Shown: in pieces, positions 1-8,713 of the stretch
Numbering within the stretch: the stretch's first letter is position 1
Layout: each line of letters begins with the position of its first letter
Source: Falsiroseomonas sp041690465
Lineage (GTDB): Bacteria; Pseudomonadota; Alphaproteobacteria; Acetobacterales; Acetobacteraceae
Assembly: GCF_041690465.1 (NCBI RefSeq)
Contig: NZ_JAWLHG010000023.1
Span: 1 to 64,000 of the forward strand
Direction: 5' to 3'
DNA: 64,000 nt
Notes under the pieces: model-generated
Told to the model about the DNA's origin: nothing
The model's database searches: none
The model's input: the letters and a program-made list of their open reading frames with translations, nothing else
Position numbers and translations under genes: made by a program

Positions 1-98
1 GGTGTCGATGACCCCCTCGGCCAACAGGAACCCGAAGTAAGTCCGCGCCGACGACCGCGCGCGTCGTACCGAGGCCGGCGCCAAGCCCCCGCTCCTCA

Positions 99-152
99 GG
101 GGGGGCCCCCCCCCCCCCCCCCGGGGGGGGGGGGGGCCCCCCCCCCCCCCCC
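99..152. other. G/C homopolymer block, probable assembly artefact
   Basis: Four consecutive single-base runs follow one another: about 7 G, 17 C, 14 G and 16 C. Nothing similar occurs elsewhere in the window. Such pure alternating G and C runs are typical of consensus errors or of a contig join across a hard-to-sequence hairpin. The 170 bases before the export gene contain no other recognisable feature, so sequence left of about 155 should be treated as unreliable. Confidence 0.75.
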
Positions 153-168
153 AAGCAGCACGCCACCC

Positions 169-2841
169 TCAACGCAGCTCCCGCGAGATCACCGCCAGCG
201 CCGCGGAGGAGATCGTCACCTGGCTCAGGATGGCCGTCAGGTCGCGGATCAGGCCGCGCGTCTCGAAGGGAGAGGGGTCCTGCGGGACGACGACGAGGCT
301 GCCCGGTGGCACGGGCGGGCCGCCGGCCTGCCAGCCGGAGATACCGGCCGGGGCGGACTGGCCGTTCGGCAGCACCACAAAGGTGCGCCCGGGGTCGGCG
401 AAGCGTTGCGTGCCGCCGGCGGCGCGGACGTAGTCGCTGGCGCGCCAGCCGGATTGGAACTGCAGGCTGCCGGCGTTCAGCACCGCGCCCACCACCGTCA
501 CCTCGTTCGGCCGCTTGGGGATGACGATCAGGTCGCCTGGCTCCAGCAGCACGTCGAGCTCCGGCCGCGCGGCGAGCACCACCGGGTTGGCCTCCACCAC
601 CATCCGCCCCGCCGCCTGCGCCTGGCGCAGCGAGGCGGCCAGTGCCTGGCCGGCGGTGACCAGCCCGCCGAGGTCGGGCGCCCGCCCCAGCCCGCCGGCA
701 TTCGCCTGGCCCGCCGCCACCTGGATCAGCGAGGTCTCCAGGTCGCGCGCGGTGCGCTGGAAGCCGTCCTGCTGGCGGAGGCGCACGCTCTCGCGCGTGA
801 AGACGGCGCCGTAGGCGTAGGCCTGGGGCGTGAGGCCGCCGGCGCGTGCCAGCAGTTCCGAAAGCCGCTCGCCGCGGCGGATGTCATAGACACCGGGCCG
901 CACCGCCTCGCCGGCCAGTGTCACCGGCCCGGTCTCGCGGTCGGAGAAGCCGCGCGGCACCCGCACCACGTCGCGGGGCGAAAGGCGCACGGCGCGGAAG
1001 TTGCGGCTGCGCAGGTCGAGGAGCGTGCGGCTCAGCGGGATCGCGCCGGCCTGCTCCGTCGGCTCGCGCGCCAGCTCCACGGCGGTGAGGTCGGCGCCAT
1101 CCGTCACGCCGCCCGCCGCCGCGAGCAGCTGGTCGAGCCCGGTGTCGTCCTGGATCGGGAACAGGCCGGGCTGCTTCACCTCGCCGGTCAGCAGCACGGC
1201 GGTGTCCAGCAGCCAGGCGAGCAGCGGCGGGTAGTCCTGGAACACCTGTGGGCAGGCCGGCGCGCCGATATCGGGGAAGCCGGCGCCGCGCGCATGGGCG
1301 AAGCGCGCCGGCGCCGAGCGGGCGGAGATCGCCAGCTGGGTCAGCGCGGGGCAGGCCGCATCGGCCGGCGCCTCGCCGCGCAGCGCGCGCTGCACCGGCG
1401 GGCTGGCGAGGAAGGCGATGTCGGCGTTGCCGAGCACCACCACCTCGTCGCCCTCCTGCAGGGCCGGGTTGGCGCCGCGCCCCATCACCACCGCCAGGTC
1501 GAAGGGCACGAAGGCCCGCACCCGCGTCGCCTGGTCGAGGCGCAGGATCACCCCCATCCGCGCATAGGGATCGGGCCGCAGCAGCCGTGGGTCGGAGAGC
1601 AGCCCGCGCAGCGAGGTGCCGCCACGCCCCGCCGCGCGCGTGACCGGCGCGGTGACGTGGCCGGCCAGCCTGAGCTGGTTCGCCACCACATCGGCGCCCG
1701 GCTGCACCAGAACCGAATCGCCGCGCCGGACCTGGTCGGCGGGCCGCAGTTCGGTGAAGGAGCGGCGGCCGGCGGAATCGGTGCCCTGCACCAGGAAGCG
1801 GTTGCCGGCCGGGCGCAGCGGCTCGCCCGCCAGGCGCAGGAGGGTATCGAGCGACACCCCGCGCGCGCCGGCGGGCAATTCGTAGATCGCCGGCCGCGTC
1901 ACCTCGCCGGCCACCGCCACCACCCCGCCGAGCGCGGGCACCAGGATGCGCTCGCCCTCCCGCAGGCGGAGATTCGCCTCGCCCGGCTCGCCGGCGATGA
2001 CGGTGTAGAGGTCGAGCACCCGGCTGCCGTGCGGCCCGTCCACCCGGATGGCGCGCAGCGAGCCGGTCTTGCGCACGCCGCCCGCCTGCTGCAGGGCGTC
2101 GAGCACGGTGGAAAGCGCGGTCAGCGCCTGCATCCCCGGCCGCTGCACCTCGCCGCCGACGAAGACCGCGATCTGCCGCACCTGGCCGATGGAGAGGTAG
2201 AGCTCGGTCCCCGGCAGGTCGCGCGCGACCCGGGCTTCGAGCTCGGCGCGCAGCTCGCGCAGGGTGCGGCCGGCGGCTGGGACGGGGGGCAGGTCGGGCG
2301 GCAGCACGGTGCCGTCGCGCAGCACGCGGAGCGTCAGCGTCGCACGGGTACGGCCGCGCAGCGCCAGTACCAGCTCGTCATCGCGGCCGATCGTGTAGTC
2401 GTCCGGCAGCGCGCCCACGACGGGCGAGGGCGAGGGGCCGGCGCGGAAGCTGTCATAGCCGAACTGGCGCAGCGCCAGGCCGAGGCGCTCGGCGAAGAAC
2501 GCCTCGGTGTGGGAGGGCGGATCCATCGGCGCCGCCTGCAGTGTCGCGTGCGGGGGGGCTGCGGGCATGGGCGCTGCCGGGCCGGGCAGCGGCCCGGGCG
2601 GCAGCGGCGGTGCCCGGCCGCCGGCGGCGTCGAGGATGCGTTGCAGGATCTCCTGCTGCGCGCCGCCCGGCAATTGCGGCAGCGGCAGCCCGCCCGGCAG
2701 CGTGGAGGGCAGCGACGGCGGCAGCAGAGCAGGCGCGCCCGAGGCAGGCGAGCCCGCCGGCTGCGCCACAACCGGCTTCCATCCCGGCAGCAGCGCCAGC
2801 GCCATGGCCACGGGGAGGCACGTCAATCTCAACCGGAACAC
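169..2841 (-). CDS. Polysaccharide export protein with multiple SLBB domains (Wza-like)
   Basis: Predicted outer-membrane or periplasmic channel component for capsule/exopolysaccharide export. It has 890 residues with an N-terminal signal peptide (about residues 1-26), a Pro/Ala-rich spacer, then a poly-export-like domain starting near residue 148 (DDYTIG). At least five or six SLBB-type repeats follow, each with a G-E-V-x-x-P-G-like core (for example VFVGGEVQRPG near 225, VLLTGEVKQPG, VTLAGEAVRPG, VTVVGAV near 780). E. coli Wza is about 380 residues, so this is an expanded member of the family. The C-terminus is hydrophobic. It is transcribed divergently from the lyase gene across a 50-base gap that must hold both promoters. 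The family call is firm; the number of SLBB units is by eye. Confidence 0.88.
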   Translation of the reverse strand: MFRLRLTCLPVAMALALLPGWKPVVAQPAGSPASGAPALLPPSLPSTLPGGLPLPQLPGGAQQEILQRILDAAGGRAPPLPPGPLPGPAAPMPAAPPHATLQAAPMDPPSHTEAFFAERLGLALRQFGYDSFRAGPSPSPVVGALPDDYTIGRDDELVLALRGRTRATLTLRVLRDGTVLPPDLPPVPAAGRTLRELRAELEARVARDLPGTELYLSIGQVRQIAVFVGGEVQRPGMQALTALSTVLDALQQAGGVRKTGSLRAIRVDGPHGSRVLDLYTVIAGEPGEANLRLREGERILVPALGGVVAVAGEVTRPAIYELPAGARGVSLDTLLRLAGEPLRPAGNRFLVQGTDSAGRRSFTELRPADQVRRGDSVLVQPGADVVANQLRLAGHVTAPVTRAAGRGGTSLRGLLSDPRLLRPDPYARMGVILRLDQATRVRAFVPFDLAVVMGRGANPALQEGDEVVVLGNADIAFLASPPVQRALRGEAPADAACPALTQLAISARSAPARFAHARGAGFPDIGAPACPQVFQDYPPLLAWLLDTAVLLTGEVKQPGLFPIQDDTGLDQLLAAAGGVTDGADLTAVELAREPTEQAGAIPLSRTLLDLRSRNFRAVRLSPRDVVRVPRGFSDRETGPVTLAGEAVRPGVYDIRRGERLSELLARAGGLTPQAYAYGAVFTRESVRLRQQDGFQRTARDLETSLIQVAAGQANAGGLGRAPDLGGLVTAGQALAASLRQAQAAGRMVVEANPVVLAARPELDVLLEPGDLIVIPKRPNEVTVVGAVLNAGSLQFQSGWRASDYVRAAGGTQRFADPGRTFVVLPNGQSAPAGISGWQAGGPPVPPGSLVVVPQDPSPFETRGLIRDLTAILSQVTISSAALAVISRELR

Positions 2842-2891
2842 GAATTTACACCGACAGCTTGACGACTTCCTGTAGCATACGCGGACGATTC

Positions 2892-4682
2892 ATGTCCGAC
2901 CAAGCCACCTTTCTCACCCGGATTGACGGCCAGGTTGCGGGTGCCCCCCGGCATGCAGCCGGCGGCAGGCTGCTGCTGCTCGATGCGGCGTGGCGGCTCG
3001 GCCCTCGGCCGGTGGCGCTGCGCCTTGCCGACCAGGTGCTGCGCCGCTGCGGGCTGGCGCGGATGCGGCTGGCCGCGCAGCCGGTCCCCTCCGGCCGTTT
3101 CCTGCCGGCAAAGGCCCCGCCCGCCCCGGAACTGCCGCCCGGCACGCACGGCGCGGTGCTGGACGCGGCCGCCGCCCTGCCGGCGCTGCCGGATTGGCAT
3201 GGCGGCTTCGATCCGGCGGCGCATGCGCTCGCCATCACGCTGCACCAGCGCGGCGGCGCCCGCCCGGTCTGGGAGGCGAATCGCCTGGCCGCGCTGCCGC
3301 TGCTGGCGCAGGCGGCGCGACTCGATCCCGGCGGGGGGCATCTGGCGCGGGCCGAGGCGCTGGTCGCGCTCTGGTGCCTGTCGAACCCGCCCTTTCGCGG
3401 CGTCGCCTGGGCCTGCGGGCAGGAGGCGGCGTTCCGCGCGCTGCACCTCGCCCTGGCGCTGGCGCTGCTCGACGCCGACCGCGATTCGCCGGAGGGCGCG
3501 CGCGCCCTGCTCGGGCTCTGCGCCCGGCGCATCGCCGCGACGCCGCTCTATGCGCTCGCGCAGGACAACAACCACCCGCTGTCGGAGGCCGCCGGCGCCT
3601 ATGCCTGCGCCCTGCTGCTCGGCGGCGACCCTGGCCGGCCGGCGGCGGCGCTGGCGGCGCGGTTGGCACGCCTGGTCGCGCCGGATGGCGGCTTCGCGCA
3701 GGTTTCTCCGGGTTACGCGCGGGCGCTGCTGGACACGCTCTCGGTCGTGGAATGGCTGCGCCGGCGGCATGGCGCGCCAGCCTTCCCCGCGCCGCTCGCC
3801 GAGCGCGCCGCCGCGCTCACGGCCTGGCTGCATCGCCTGGTGGAGCCCGCCACCGGCTCCACGCCGCGCCTCGGGCTCGAGGATGGCGCGGCGCTGGCCG
3901 ACCTTTCGCTCGCCGGCCGGGCCGATTCGCGCGCCAGCGTGGAGCGCGCCGCCCGCCTCTTCGCCGGATGCGGCGCCGACGCGCCGGAAGATGCCGGTTG
4001 CGCCTGGCTCGCCCTGATGCGTCCTGCGCGAAAGCTGGAGCGACCGCCTCGGTGGCAGGCCGCGGGCAGCATGGGTTGGGCGGAGGCCGGCGCGGCCGCG
4101 GTGCTGCGCACCGGGCCGCTGCGCTTCCGGCCGGGGCAATGCGACCTGCTGCACTTCTCGCTGCGCGATGGCGCGACCTGGGTGATCCGCGACGGCGGCA
4201 CCGGCAGCTACGACCCGCCATCGGCGTGGTGGTGGCCGGCCCTGGGCGGCGCGGCCGGGCATGACGGGCCGGTGTTCGACGGCCAGGAGCCGATGCCGCG
4301 CGCCGGCCGCTTCCTGCTCGCCCGCTGGCCGCGAGTCGCGCCGCTGCCCGACGGTGCCGCGCTGCGCGACGCCAACGGCAATGCCGCGGCGCGGGAGGTG
4401 CGCGTCGCCGGGCGGTGCTGGACGGTCGAGGACCGGATCGCCGGGCCGTTCCGTCGCGTTGCCTGGCATTGGCGGCTTTGCCCGGGCCCCTGGCGGCTTG
4501 CGGAAGGCGGCGCCATCGGGCCGGCTGCCGCCATCACGGTGCAGGCCGACGCGCCGCTGCGCATCCGGCTCGCGCAAGGCTGGGAGAGCCCGGCCTATGG
4601 CGAGATCCAGCCGGCGGCGCTGCTGCTGGTCGAAGCGGAGGCCCTGGTCTCGCACGTGACCACGCGGATCCGGCTGCCATGA
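2892..4682 (+). CDS. Heparinase II/III-family polysaccharide lyase
   Basis: 596-residue protein resembling the heparinase II/III family. An all-alpha N-terminal half carries the NNHPLSEAAG segment near residue 225 (family pattern N-N-H-x-x-S-E-A-A-G). The C-terminal beta domain contains a HFSLRDGATWVIRDGGTGSY-type stretch near residue 420. Members cleave uronic-acid-containing polysaccharides. Within exopolysaccharide loci they are thought to trim or release polymer. No clear signal peptide is visible at the chosen ATG, so its compartment is uncertain. The open frame extends upstream into the export gene on the other strand, and the start at 2892 was chosen because it lies just outside that gene. 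It is first in the run of plus-strand EPS genes. Confidence 0.8.
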   Translation: MSDQATFLTRIDGQVAGAPRHAAGGRLLLLDAAWRLGPRPVALRLADQVLRRCGLARMRLAAQPVPSGRFLPAKAPPAPELPPGTHGAVLDAAAALPALPDWHGGFDPAAHALAITLHQRGGARPVWEANRLAALPLLAQAARLDPGGGHLARAEALVALWCLSNPPFRGVAWACGQEAAFRALHLALALALLDADRDSPEGARALLGLCARRIAATPLYALAQDNNHPLSEAAGAYACALLLGGDPGRPAAALAARLARLVAPDGGFAQVSPGYARALLDTLSVVEWLRRRHGAPAFPAPLAERAAALTAWLHRLVEPATGSTPRLGLEDGAALADLSLAGRADSRASVERAARLFAGCGADAPEDAGCAWLALMRPARKLERPPRWQAAGSMGWAEAGAAAVLRTGPLRFRPGQCDLLHFSLRDGATWVIRDGGTGSYDPPSAWWWPALGGAAGHDGPVFDGQEPMPRAGRFLLARWPRVAPLPDGAALRDANGNAAAREVRVAGRCWTVEDRIAGPFRRVAWHWRLCPGPWRLAEGGAIGPAAAITVQADAPLRIRLAQGWESPAYGEIQPAALLLVEAEALVSHVTTRIRLP

Positions 4683-4743
4683 CGGCATCCCGGCCTGCGC
4701 CGAGTCTCCCATTTCGCCAATCCTGCGCGGGGGAATTGTCCGC

Positions 4744-5610
4744 ATGAGGCTCGAGGATCTGCTCGCCGGGGTCTGGGCCCGGCGCGTGCGCGTCGCGCTG
4801 GCGGCGCTGCTGCTGTTCGCCGCCGGCGCCGCCGTGGTGCTCGCCTGGCCGCGCAGCTTCGTCGCCGAGGCGGTGGTGGCGCCGGCCGAGACCACCGGCA
4901 TCGCCACCTCCACCCTGCTCTCCCCGGCGCCGACGATCGGTGGGCTGCTCGACCAGCGGCCCACCGGCAATTTCGCGGTCTATCTCGGTGCGCTGCGCTC
5001 GGCCGAGGCGGCGGCGATGCTGGCGGCCGAGACCGACATCCTGCAGCGCCTGACCGGGCAGCGCGCCGCGCGGCCCGGCGCCGCCATCCGCGCCTGGCTC
5101 GGCCTGCGCAGCGAGGCCGACCTCGACGACCTCCGCGCCTGGCTCGAGCGGCGGCTCTCTGTGACGCAGACGCTCGGCGGCGTCACCTGGACGCTGGCGC
5201 TGGCACATCCCGACCGCGAGGCGGCGCTCGATCTGCTGCGCCGGCTGCACGGCTTCGCCGAGTCGAAGGTGCGGGCGGACCTCGAGCAGCTGGCGCGCCG
5301 CCGCGTCGCGGCGCTGGAGGCGCGGCTGAACCGCGAGAGCGACCTCTACATCCGCCAGTCGCTCTACGAATTGCTGGCGCAGAGCCAGCGCGCCGGCGTG
5401 GTGGCGGCGGCGGACGAGGCTGTCGCGGCGCGGCTGGTTTCGGCGCCGAGCGTCGGCATCCGCCCCTCGCTGCCGAACCGGCCGCTGCTGCTGCTGCTGC
5501 TGCTGGTCGCCGCCCCGATGGCCGCGGTTGCGCTGGTGGGCGCGGGCGTGCTGGCCGGTCCGACGCGGCGGCGCCTGCCGTTGCGCGCCATGCCCGAACC
5601 GGCCGAATGA
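4744..5610 (+). CDS. Wzz-like chain-length determinant protein
   Basis: 288-residue inner-membrane protein with the Wzz/polysaccharide co-polymerase layout. One transmembrane helix lies near residues 17-37, followed by a long periplasmic, partly helical domain rich in Arg/Glu/Leu (coiled-coil-like around 165-215). A second transmembrane helix lies near 244-270, preceded by a Pro-containing segment (SLPNRP). There is no C-terminal tyrosine kinase (Wzc/BY-kinase) domain. It would control polymer length together with the downstream ligase/polymerase, which starts inside its stop codon (ATGA overlap at 5607-5610). A 61-base gap separates it from the lyase gene. Confidence 0.75.
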   Translation: MRLEDLLAGVWARRVRVALAALLLFAAGAAVVLAWPRSFVAEAVVAPAETTGIATSTLLSPAPTIGGLLDQRPTGNFAVYLGALRSAEAAAMLAAETDILQRLTGQRAARPGAAIRAWLGLRSEADLDDLRAWLERRLSVTQTLGGVTWTLALAHPDREAALDLLRRLHGFAESKVRADLEQLARRRVAALEARLNRESDLYIRQSLYELLAQSQRAGVVAAADEAVAARLVSAPSVGIRPSLPNRPLLLLLLLVAAPMAAVALVGAGVLAGPTRRRLPLRAMPEPAE

Positions 5611-6830
5611 CCGCGACGCGCGCCCCGCTTGCGCTGCTCGCCGGCCTCGCGGCGGCGCTGCTGCACCTGGCCGGCGCGCTGAAGACCGCATCGCCTTTCG
5701 CCGTGCTGCCCTTCGACCTGACGCTGGCCGCATTCGGCCTGCTGCTGCCGCTGCTCGCGCTGCTGGCCGCGACGCGGCGGTGGGAGCTGGATCCGAGCCT
5801 TGCCCTGCCGCTGGCCGCTGCGGCGCTGCTGCCGCTCTGGCTGGTGGTGGCGGGCGCCTGGACACCCTCCCGCATGGTGGCGGCGGCCAAGCTGCCGGAG
5901 GTGGTGCTGGCCGCACCGGTGATGCTCGCCGCCGGGCTGCTCATCGGCGCCGAGCCGGCGGCGCGCCGCGCACTCTGCGGCATGTCCATGCTGGTCGGGC
6001 TGGCGCTGGCGGCGATGGTCGGCTGGAGCACGGCCGGCGGATGGGCCCTGCAGGCGGCGATGGAGACCGAGCAGGCCAAGCTGCACCACCAGCTCGCCGG
6101 CCTGGCGATGGCGATCGCTGCCGGGCTCGCCGCGGTGCGCGCGGCGGAGGCGACGCGGCCGGTCGCGGCGCTGGCCTGGCTGCTGCTGGTCGGCGGGCTC
6201 GCCGCGGCCGCCCTGGTGCCGGGCGGGCGGACGGCGCTGCTCGCACTCGGCCTCGGCGTGGCACTGGCGCCGGCGTTGCGCCTCTGGCTGGCTGGGCGGC
6301 GCGCCGCGGCGGCGGGCTGGCTGGCGGCGGCGCTGGGCGCCGGGCTCGTCTTTGCAGTGCTGCTGCTGCTCGATCCCGGACGCGCCGCGGGGCTGCGCAC
6401 GCTGGAGCGGCTGACGGCGGAGGCCGGCGGGCTGGAGGCGCGGCTCGGCCTGTGGTCGGCCGCGCTGGACTGGGCAGGGCAGGCGGCGCCGCTCGGCCTC
6501 GGCACCGGCGGCTTCACCATCGCCGCCGGGCATGGGGAGCGGCGCGGCCTCTACCCGCACAACCACGCGCTGGAGGCCTTGGCCGAGGCCGGGCTGCCCG
6601 GGCTGCTGCTGTGGCTCGCGGCCTTCGGCGGCGGGATGGTGGCGGCGATCCGGCTGTTGCGCGCCGCTGAACCCGGCCGGGCGGCGCGCATCGCGGCGAT
6701 GGTGCTGCCGGTGGCGATGACGGTGATGGTCTCGACCGATCTCGGCAACCGGATGGCCTGGTTCGCGCTGGGCCTGGCGCTCAGCCTGGGCGTCGCGGCG
6801 CACCGGCCGCTGGTGGCGCGCCATGTATGA
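5607..6830 (+). CDS. O-antigen ligase/polymerase family membrane protein (Wzy/WaaL-like)
   Basis: 407-residue polytopic membrane protein with about ten hydrophobic helices. A periplasmic loop near residues 295-325 contains GLGTGGF and, further on, PHNHALEALAEAG, the signature region of the O-antigen ligase/polymerase family (Wzy_C). It would polymerise lipid-linked repeat units or attach polymer to an acceptor; sequence alone cannot decide which. It overlaps the Wzz-like gene by 4 bases at its start and the sugar transferase by 8 bases at its end, so the genes are translationally coupled. Confidence 0.8.
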   Translation: MTATRAPLALLAGLAAALLHLAGALKTASPFAVLPFDLTLAAFGLLLPLLALLAATRRWELDPSLALPLAAAALLPLWLVVAGAWTPSRMVAAAKLPEVVLAAPVMLAAGLLIGAEPAARRALCGMSMLVGLALAAMVGWSTAGGWALQAAMETEQAKLHHQLAGLAMAIAAGLAAVRAAEATRPVAALAWLLLVGGLAAAALVPGGRTALLALGLGVALAPALRLWLAGRRAAAAGWLAAALGAGLVFAVLLLLDPGRAAGLRTLERLTAEAGGLEARLGLWSAALDWAGQAAPLGLGTGGFTIAAGHGERRGLYPHNHALEALAEAGLPGLLLWLAAFGGGMVAAIRLLRAAEPGRAARIAAMVLPVAMTVMVSTDLGNRMAWFALGLALSLGVAAHRPLVARHV

Positions 6831-7425
6831 GGCCTGGGGCAAGCGCGCGCTCGACATCGCGGCGGCGGCGCTGCTGCTGGCCCTGCTGGCGCCGCTCTTC
6901 GCGCTGGTCGCGGCGCTGGTGCGGATCCGGCTCGGCAGGCCGGTGCTGTTCATCCAGCTGCGCGCCGGGCGTGGCGGGCGGCCCTTCCGGATCCTGAAGT
7001 TCCGCTCGATGCGCGACGGGCCGGGCAGCGATGCGGAGCGGCTGGATGGCTTCGGCCGCCTGCTCCGGGGCAGCTGCCTCGACGAGCTGCCGCAGCTGGT
7101 GAACGTGCTGCGCGGCGAGATGAGCCTGGTCGGGCCGCGGCCGCTGCCGCTCGACTATCTCCGCCACTACTCGCCGCGCCAAGCGCTGATGCTGCGGGTG
7201 CGCCCGGGCCTGGCCGGGCCGGGGATTGCCGCCGGGCGCAACGCGGTGCCCTGGGCGGAGCGGCTGGAGCTCGGCGCTGCCTATGCCGAGGCGCCGCCGA
7301 GCCTGCGCGCGGACCTGCGGCTGCTCGGCGCGAGCCTCGGCGTCTGGCTTGTGGGGCGCGGGGTGCATGCGCCGGGCCATGCAACCATGCCGCCATTCAC
7401 CGGATCAGGCGACCGGGACGGTTGA
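6823..7425 (+). CDS. Bacterial sugar transferase (priming phosphoglycosyl transferase)
   Basis: 200-residue member of the bacterial sugar transferase family (small monotopic phosphoglycosyl transferases such as PglC and the WbaP C-terminal domain). A single N-terminal hydrophobic re-entrant helix (residues 9-35) precedes the catalytic region with KFRSMRDG near residue 60. The LDELPQLVNVLRGEMSLVGP signature follows near 85-105, then RPLPLDY. It would transfer a sugar phosphate to undecaprenyl phosphate to start the repeat unit. It is the last gene of the first EPS block and is followed by an AT-rich gap. Confidence 0.9.
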   Translation: MYEAWGKRALDIAAAALLLALLAPLFALVAALVRIRLGRPVLFIQLRAGRGGRPFRILKFRSMRDGPGSDAERLDGFGRLLRGSCLDELPQLVNVLRGEMSLVGPRPLPLDYLRHYSPRQALMLRVRPGLAGPGIAAGRNAVPWAERLELGAAYAEAPPSLRADLRLLGASLGVWLVGRGVHAPGHATMPPFTGSGDRDG

Positions 7426-7510
7426 GTTGCGATTCAATTTCACATCCAGGGCTTGATTGTTCCTTAAAAATTAAACCAAATTGGCGATACATCATCGAAG
7501 GTGTATCGCC
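7426..7510 (+). promoter_or_regulatory. AT-rich leader with hairpin covering the ribosome site of the aminotransferase gene
   Basis: The gap after the sugar transferase gene is unusually AT-rich for this genome (for example the TTAAAAATTAAACC segment near 7464-7477), so it is a likely promoter. It ends in an inverted repeat: GGCGATACA (7483-7491) and TGTATCGCC (7502-7510) are perfect complements. The stem extends through one G-T and one C-G pair to an 11-bp stem with a 6-base loop (7494-7499). The right arm contains part of the GAAGG ribosome-binding candidate (7497-7501) and abuts a TTG start at 7511. The hairpin could therefore mask the start, or serve as a protein operator. Confidence 0.5.
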
Positions 7511-8713
7511 TTGTCGGTTCACATCGTCGAACCGCCGCAGCCGTCCCGCCTGGGAGCCGTGCTGCCCTTCCCGGCGCGCACCGTGGGGCGACTGCACCTC
7601 TCGCCGCCAGCCCTGAGCGGCCTGGAACTGGACAGCCTGCGCGCCACGCTGGAGTCGGGCTGGCTCGCCCCCGCCGGCCCGGCCCCTGCCGCCTTCGAGG
7701 AAGCGCTGGCGGAGGCCACCGGCTTCCCCGCCGCGCTCGCCACCGCCTCCGGCACGGCTGCGCTGCATCTCGGCTACCGCGTGCTCGGTGTCGAGCCGGG
7801 CGACGAGGTGTGGGTGCCGAGCGCAACCTTCGTGGCGACGGTGGCGCCGGCGGTGCAGATGGGCGCGGTGCCACGCTTCCTCGACGCCAACGGGCCGGGC
7901 TTCACCCTCGATCCCGGCCTGCTGGCGGAAGAGCTGGCGCGCGCGGCGCGGCGCGGCAGGCTGCCGCGGGTGGTGGTGCCGGTGGACCTGTACGGCCAGT
8001 GCTGCGACCTCGACGCCATCGTCGCCGCCTGCGACCGCTGGGGCGTGCCGGTGCTGTGCGACAGCGCGGCAGCGATGGGCGCCCTAGGCCGCAGCGGACA
8101 GCATGCCGGGCGGGGCGCGCGGCTGGCGGCCTTCTCCTTCAACGGCAACAAGATCGTCACCACCGGCGGCGGCGGCGCGCTGGCCGGCGACGATCCGGCG
8201 CTGCTGGCCCGCGCCCGCGCGCTCGCCGGGCAGGCACGCGAGCCGGCGGCGCATTACCAGCACGAGACCACCGGCTATGCCTACGGGCTCTCCTCCGTGC
8301 TCGCCGCCGTCGGGCTGGCGCAGCTGCCGACGCTGGCGGCGCGGGTGGCGCGGCGGCGGGAGATCCATGCGGCCTATGTCGCCGCGCTGGGCGACCTGCC
8401 GGGCCTGTCCTTCATCGCCGAGCCGGGCTGGGGTCGCGCCAATCGCTGGCTGACGGTAGCGCTGTTCGAACCCGCGGTGTTCGGCGCCGACCGCGAGGCG
8501 GTGCGCCGCGCGCTGGAGGCGGCGGAGGTGGAGAGCCGCCCGGCCTGGAAGCCGCTGCACCTGCAACCCGCCTTCCGCGATGCGCCCTGCGCCGGCGGCG
8601 AGGCGGCGGCGCGGCTGTTCGAGCAGGGGCTCTGCCTGCCTTCCGGCAGCGGGATGAGCGCGGCGGACCAGGCGCGGGTGATCGACGTGGTGCGGGGCTG
8701 TGCCCGGCGCTGA
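7511..8713 (+). CDS. DegT/DnrJ/EryC1/StrS-family PLP aminotransferase
   Basis: About 400-residue sugar aminotransferase of the DegT/DnrJ/EryC1/StrS family, which installs amino groups on nucleotide-linked keto-sugars. The PLP-binding Lys is in SFNGNKIVTTGGGG (Lys about 214 counting from the TTG at 7511). The N-terminal LHLSPPALSG...GWLAP and ASGTAALHLG motifs and the VPVDLYGQ...DSAAAMG stretch are typical. Start choice is uncertain: TTG 7511 has GAAGG about nine bases upstream, TTG 7481 has no ribosome site, and GTG 7559 would still keep the whole domain. It probably supplies an amino sugar for the EPS repeat unit. Confidence 0.85.
   Translation: MSVHIVEPPQPSRLGAVLPFPARTVGRLHLSPPALSGLELDSLRATLESGWLAPAGPAPAAFEEALAEATGFPAALATASGTAALHLGYRVLGVEPGDEVWVPSATFVATVAPAVQMGAVPRFLDANGPGFTLDPGLLAEELARAARRGRLPRVVVPVDLYGQCCDLDAIVAACDRWGVPVLCDSAAAMGALGRSGQHAGRGARLAAFSFNGNKIVTTGGGGALAGDDPALLARARALAGQAREPAAHYQHETTGYAYGLSSVLAAVGLAQLPTLAARVARRREIHAAYVAALGDLPGLSFIAEPGWGRANRWLTVALFEPAVFGADREAVRRALEAAEVESRPAWKPLHLQPAFRDAPCAGGEAAARLFEQGLCLPSGSGMSAADQARVIDVVRGCARR

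Noticed and set aside
99..152. G runs as a possible G-quadruplex or regulatory structure
   Set aside because: Perfectly alternating G and C homopolymers at the window edge fit an assembly artefact better than a functional element.
406..2862. Very long open frames antisense to real genes, such as 406-2862 (+), 2829-4970 (-), 8412-10508 (-) and 48262-50106 (-)
   Set aside because: They are by-products of high GC content: Arg/Pro/Ala/His-rich translations, no recognisable domains, and complete overlap with well-supported genes on the other strand.
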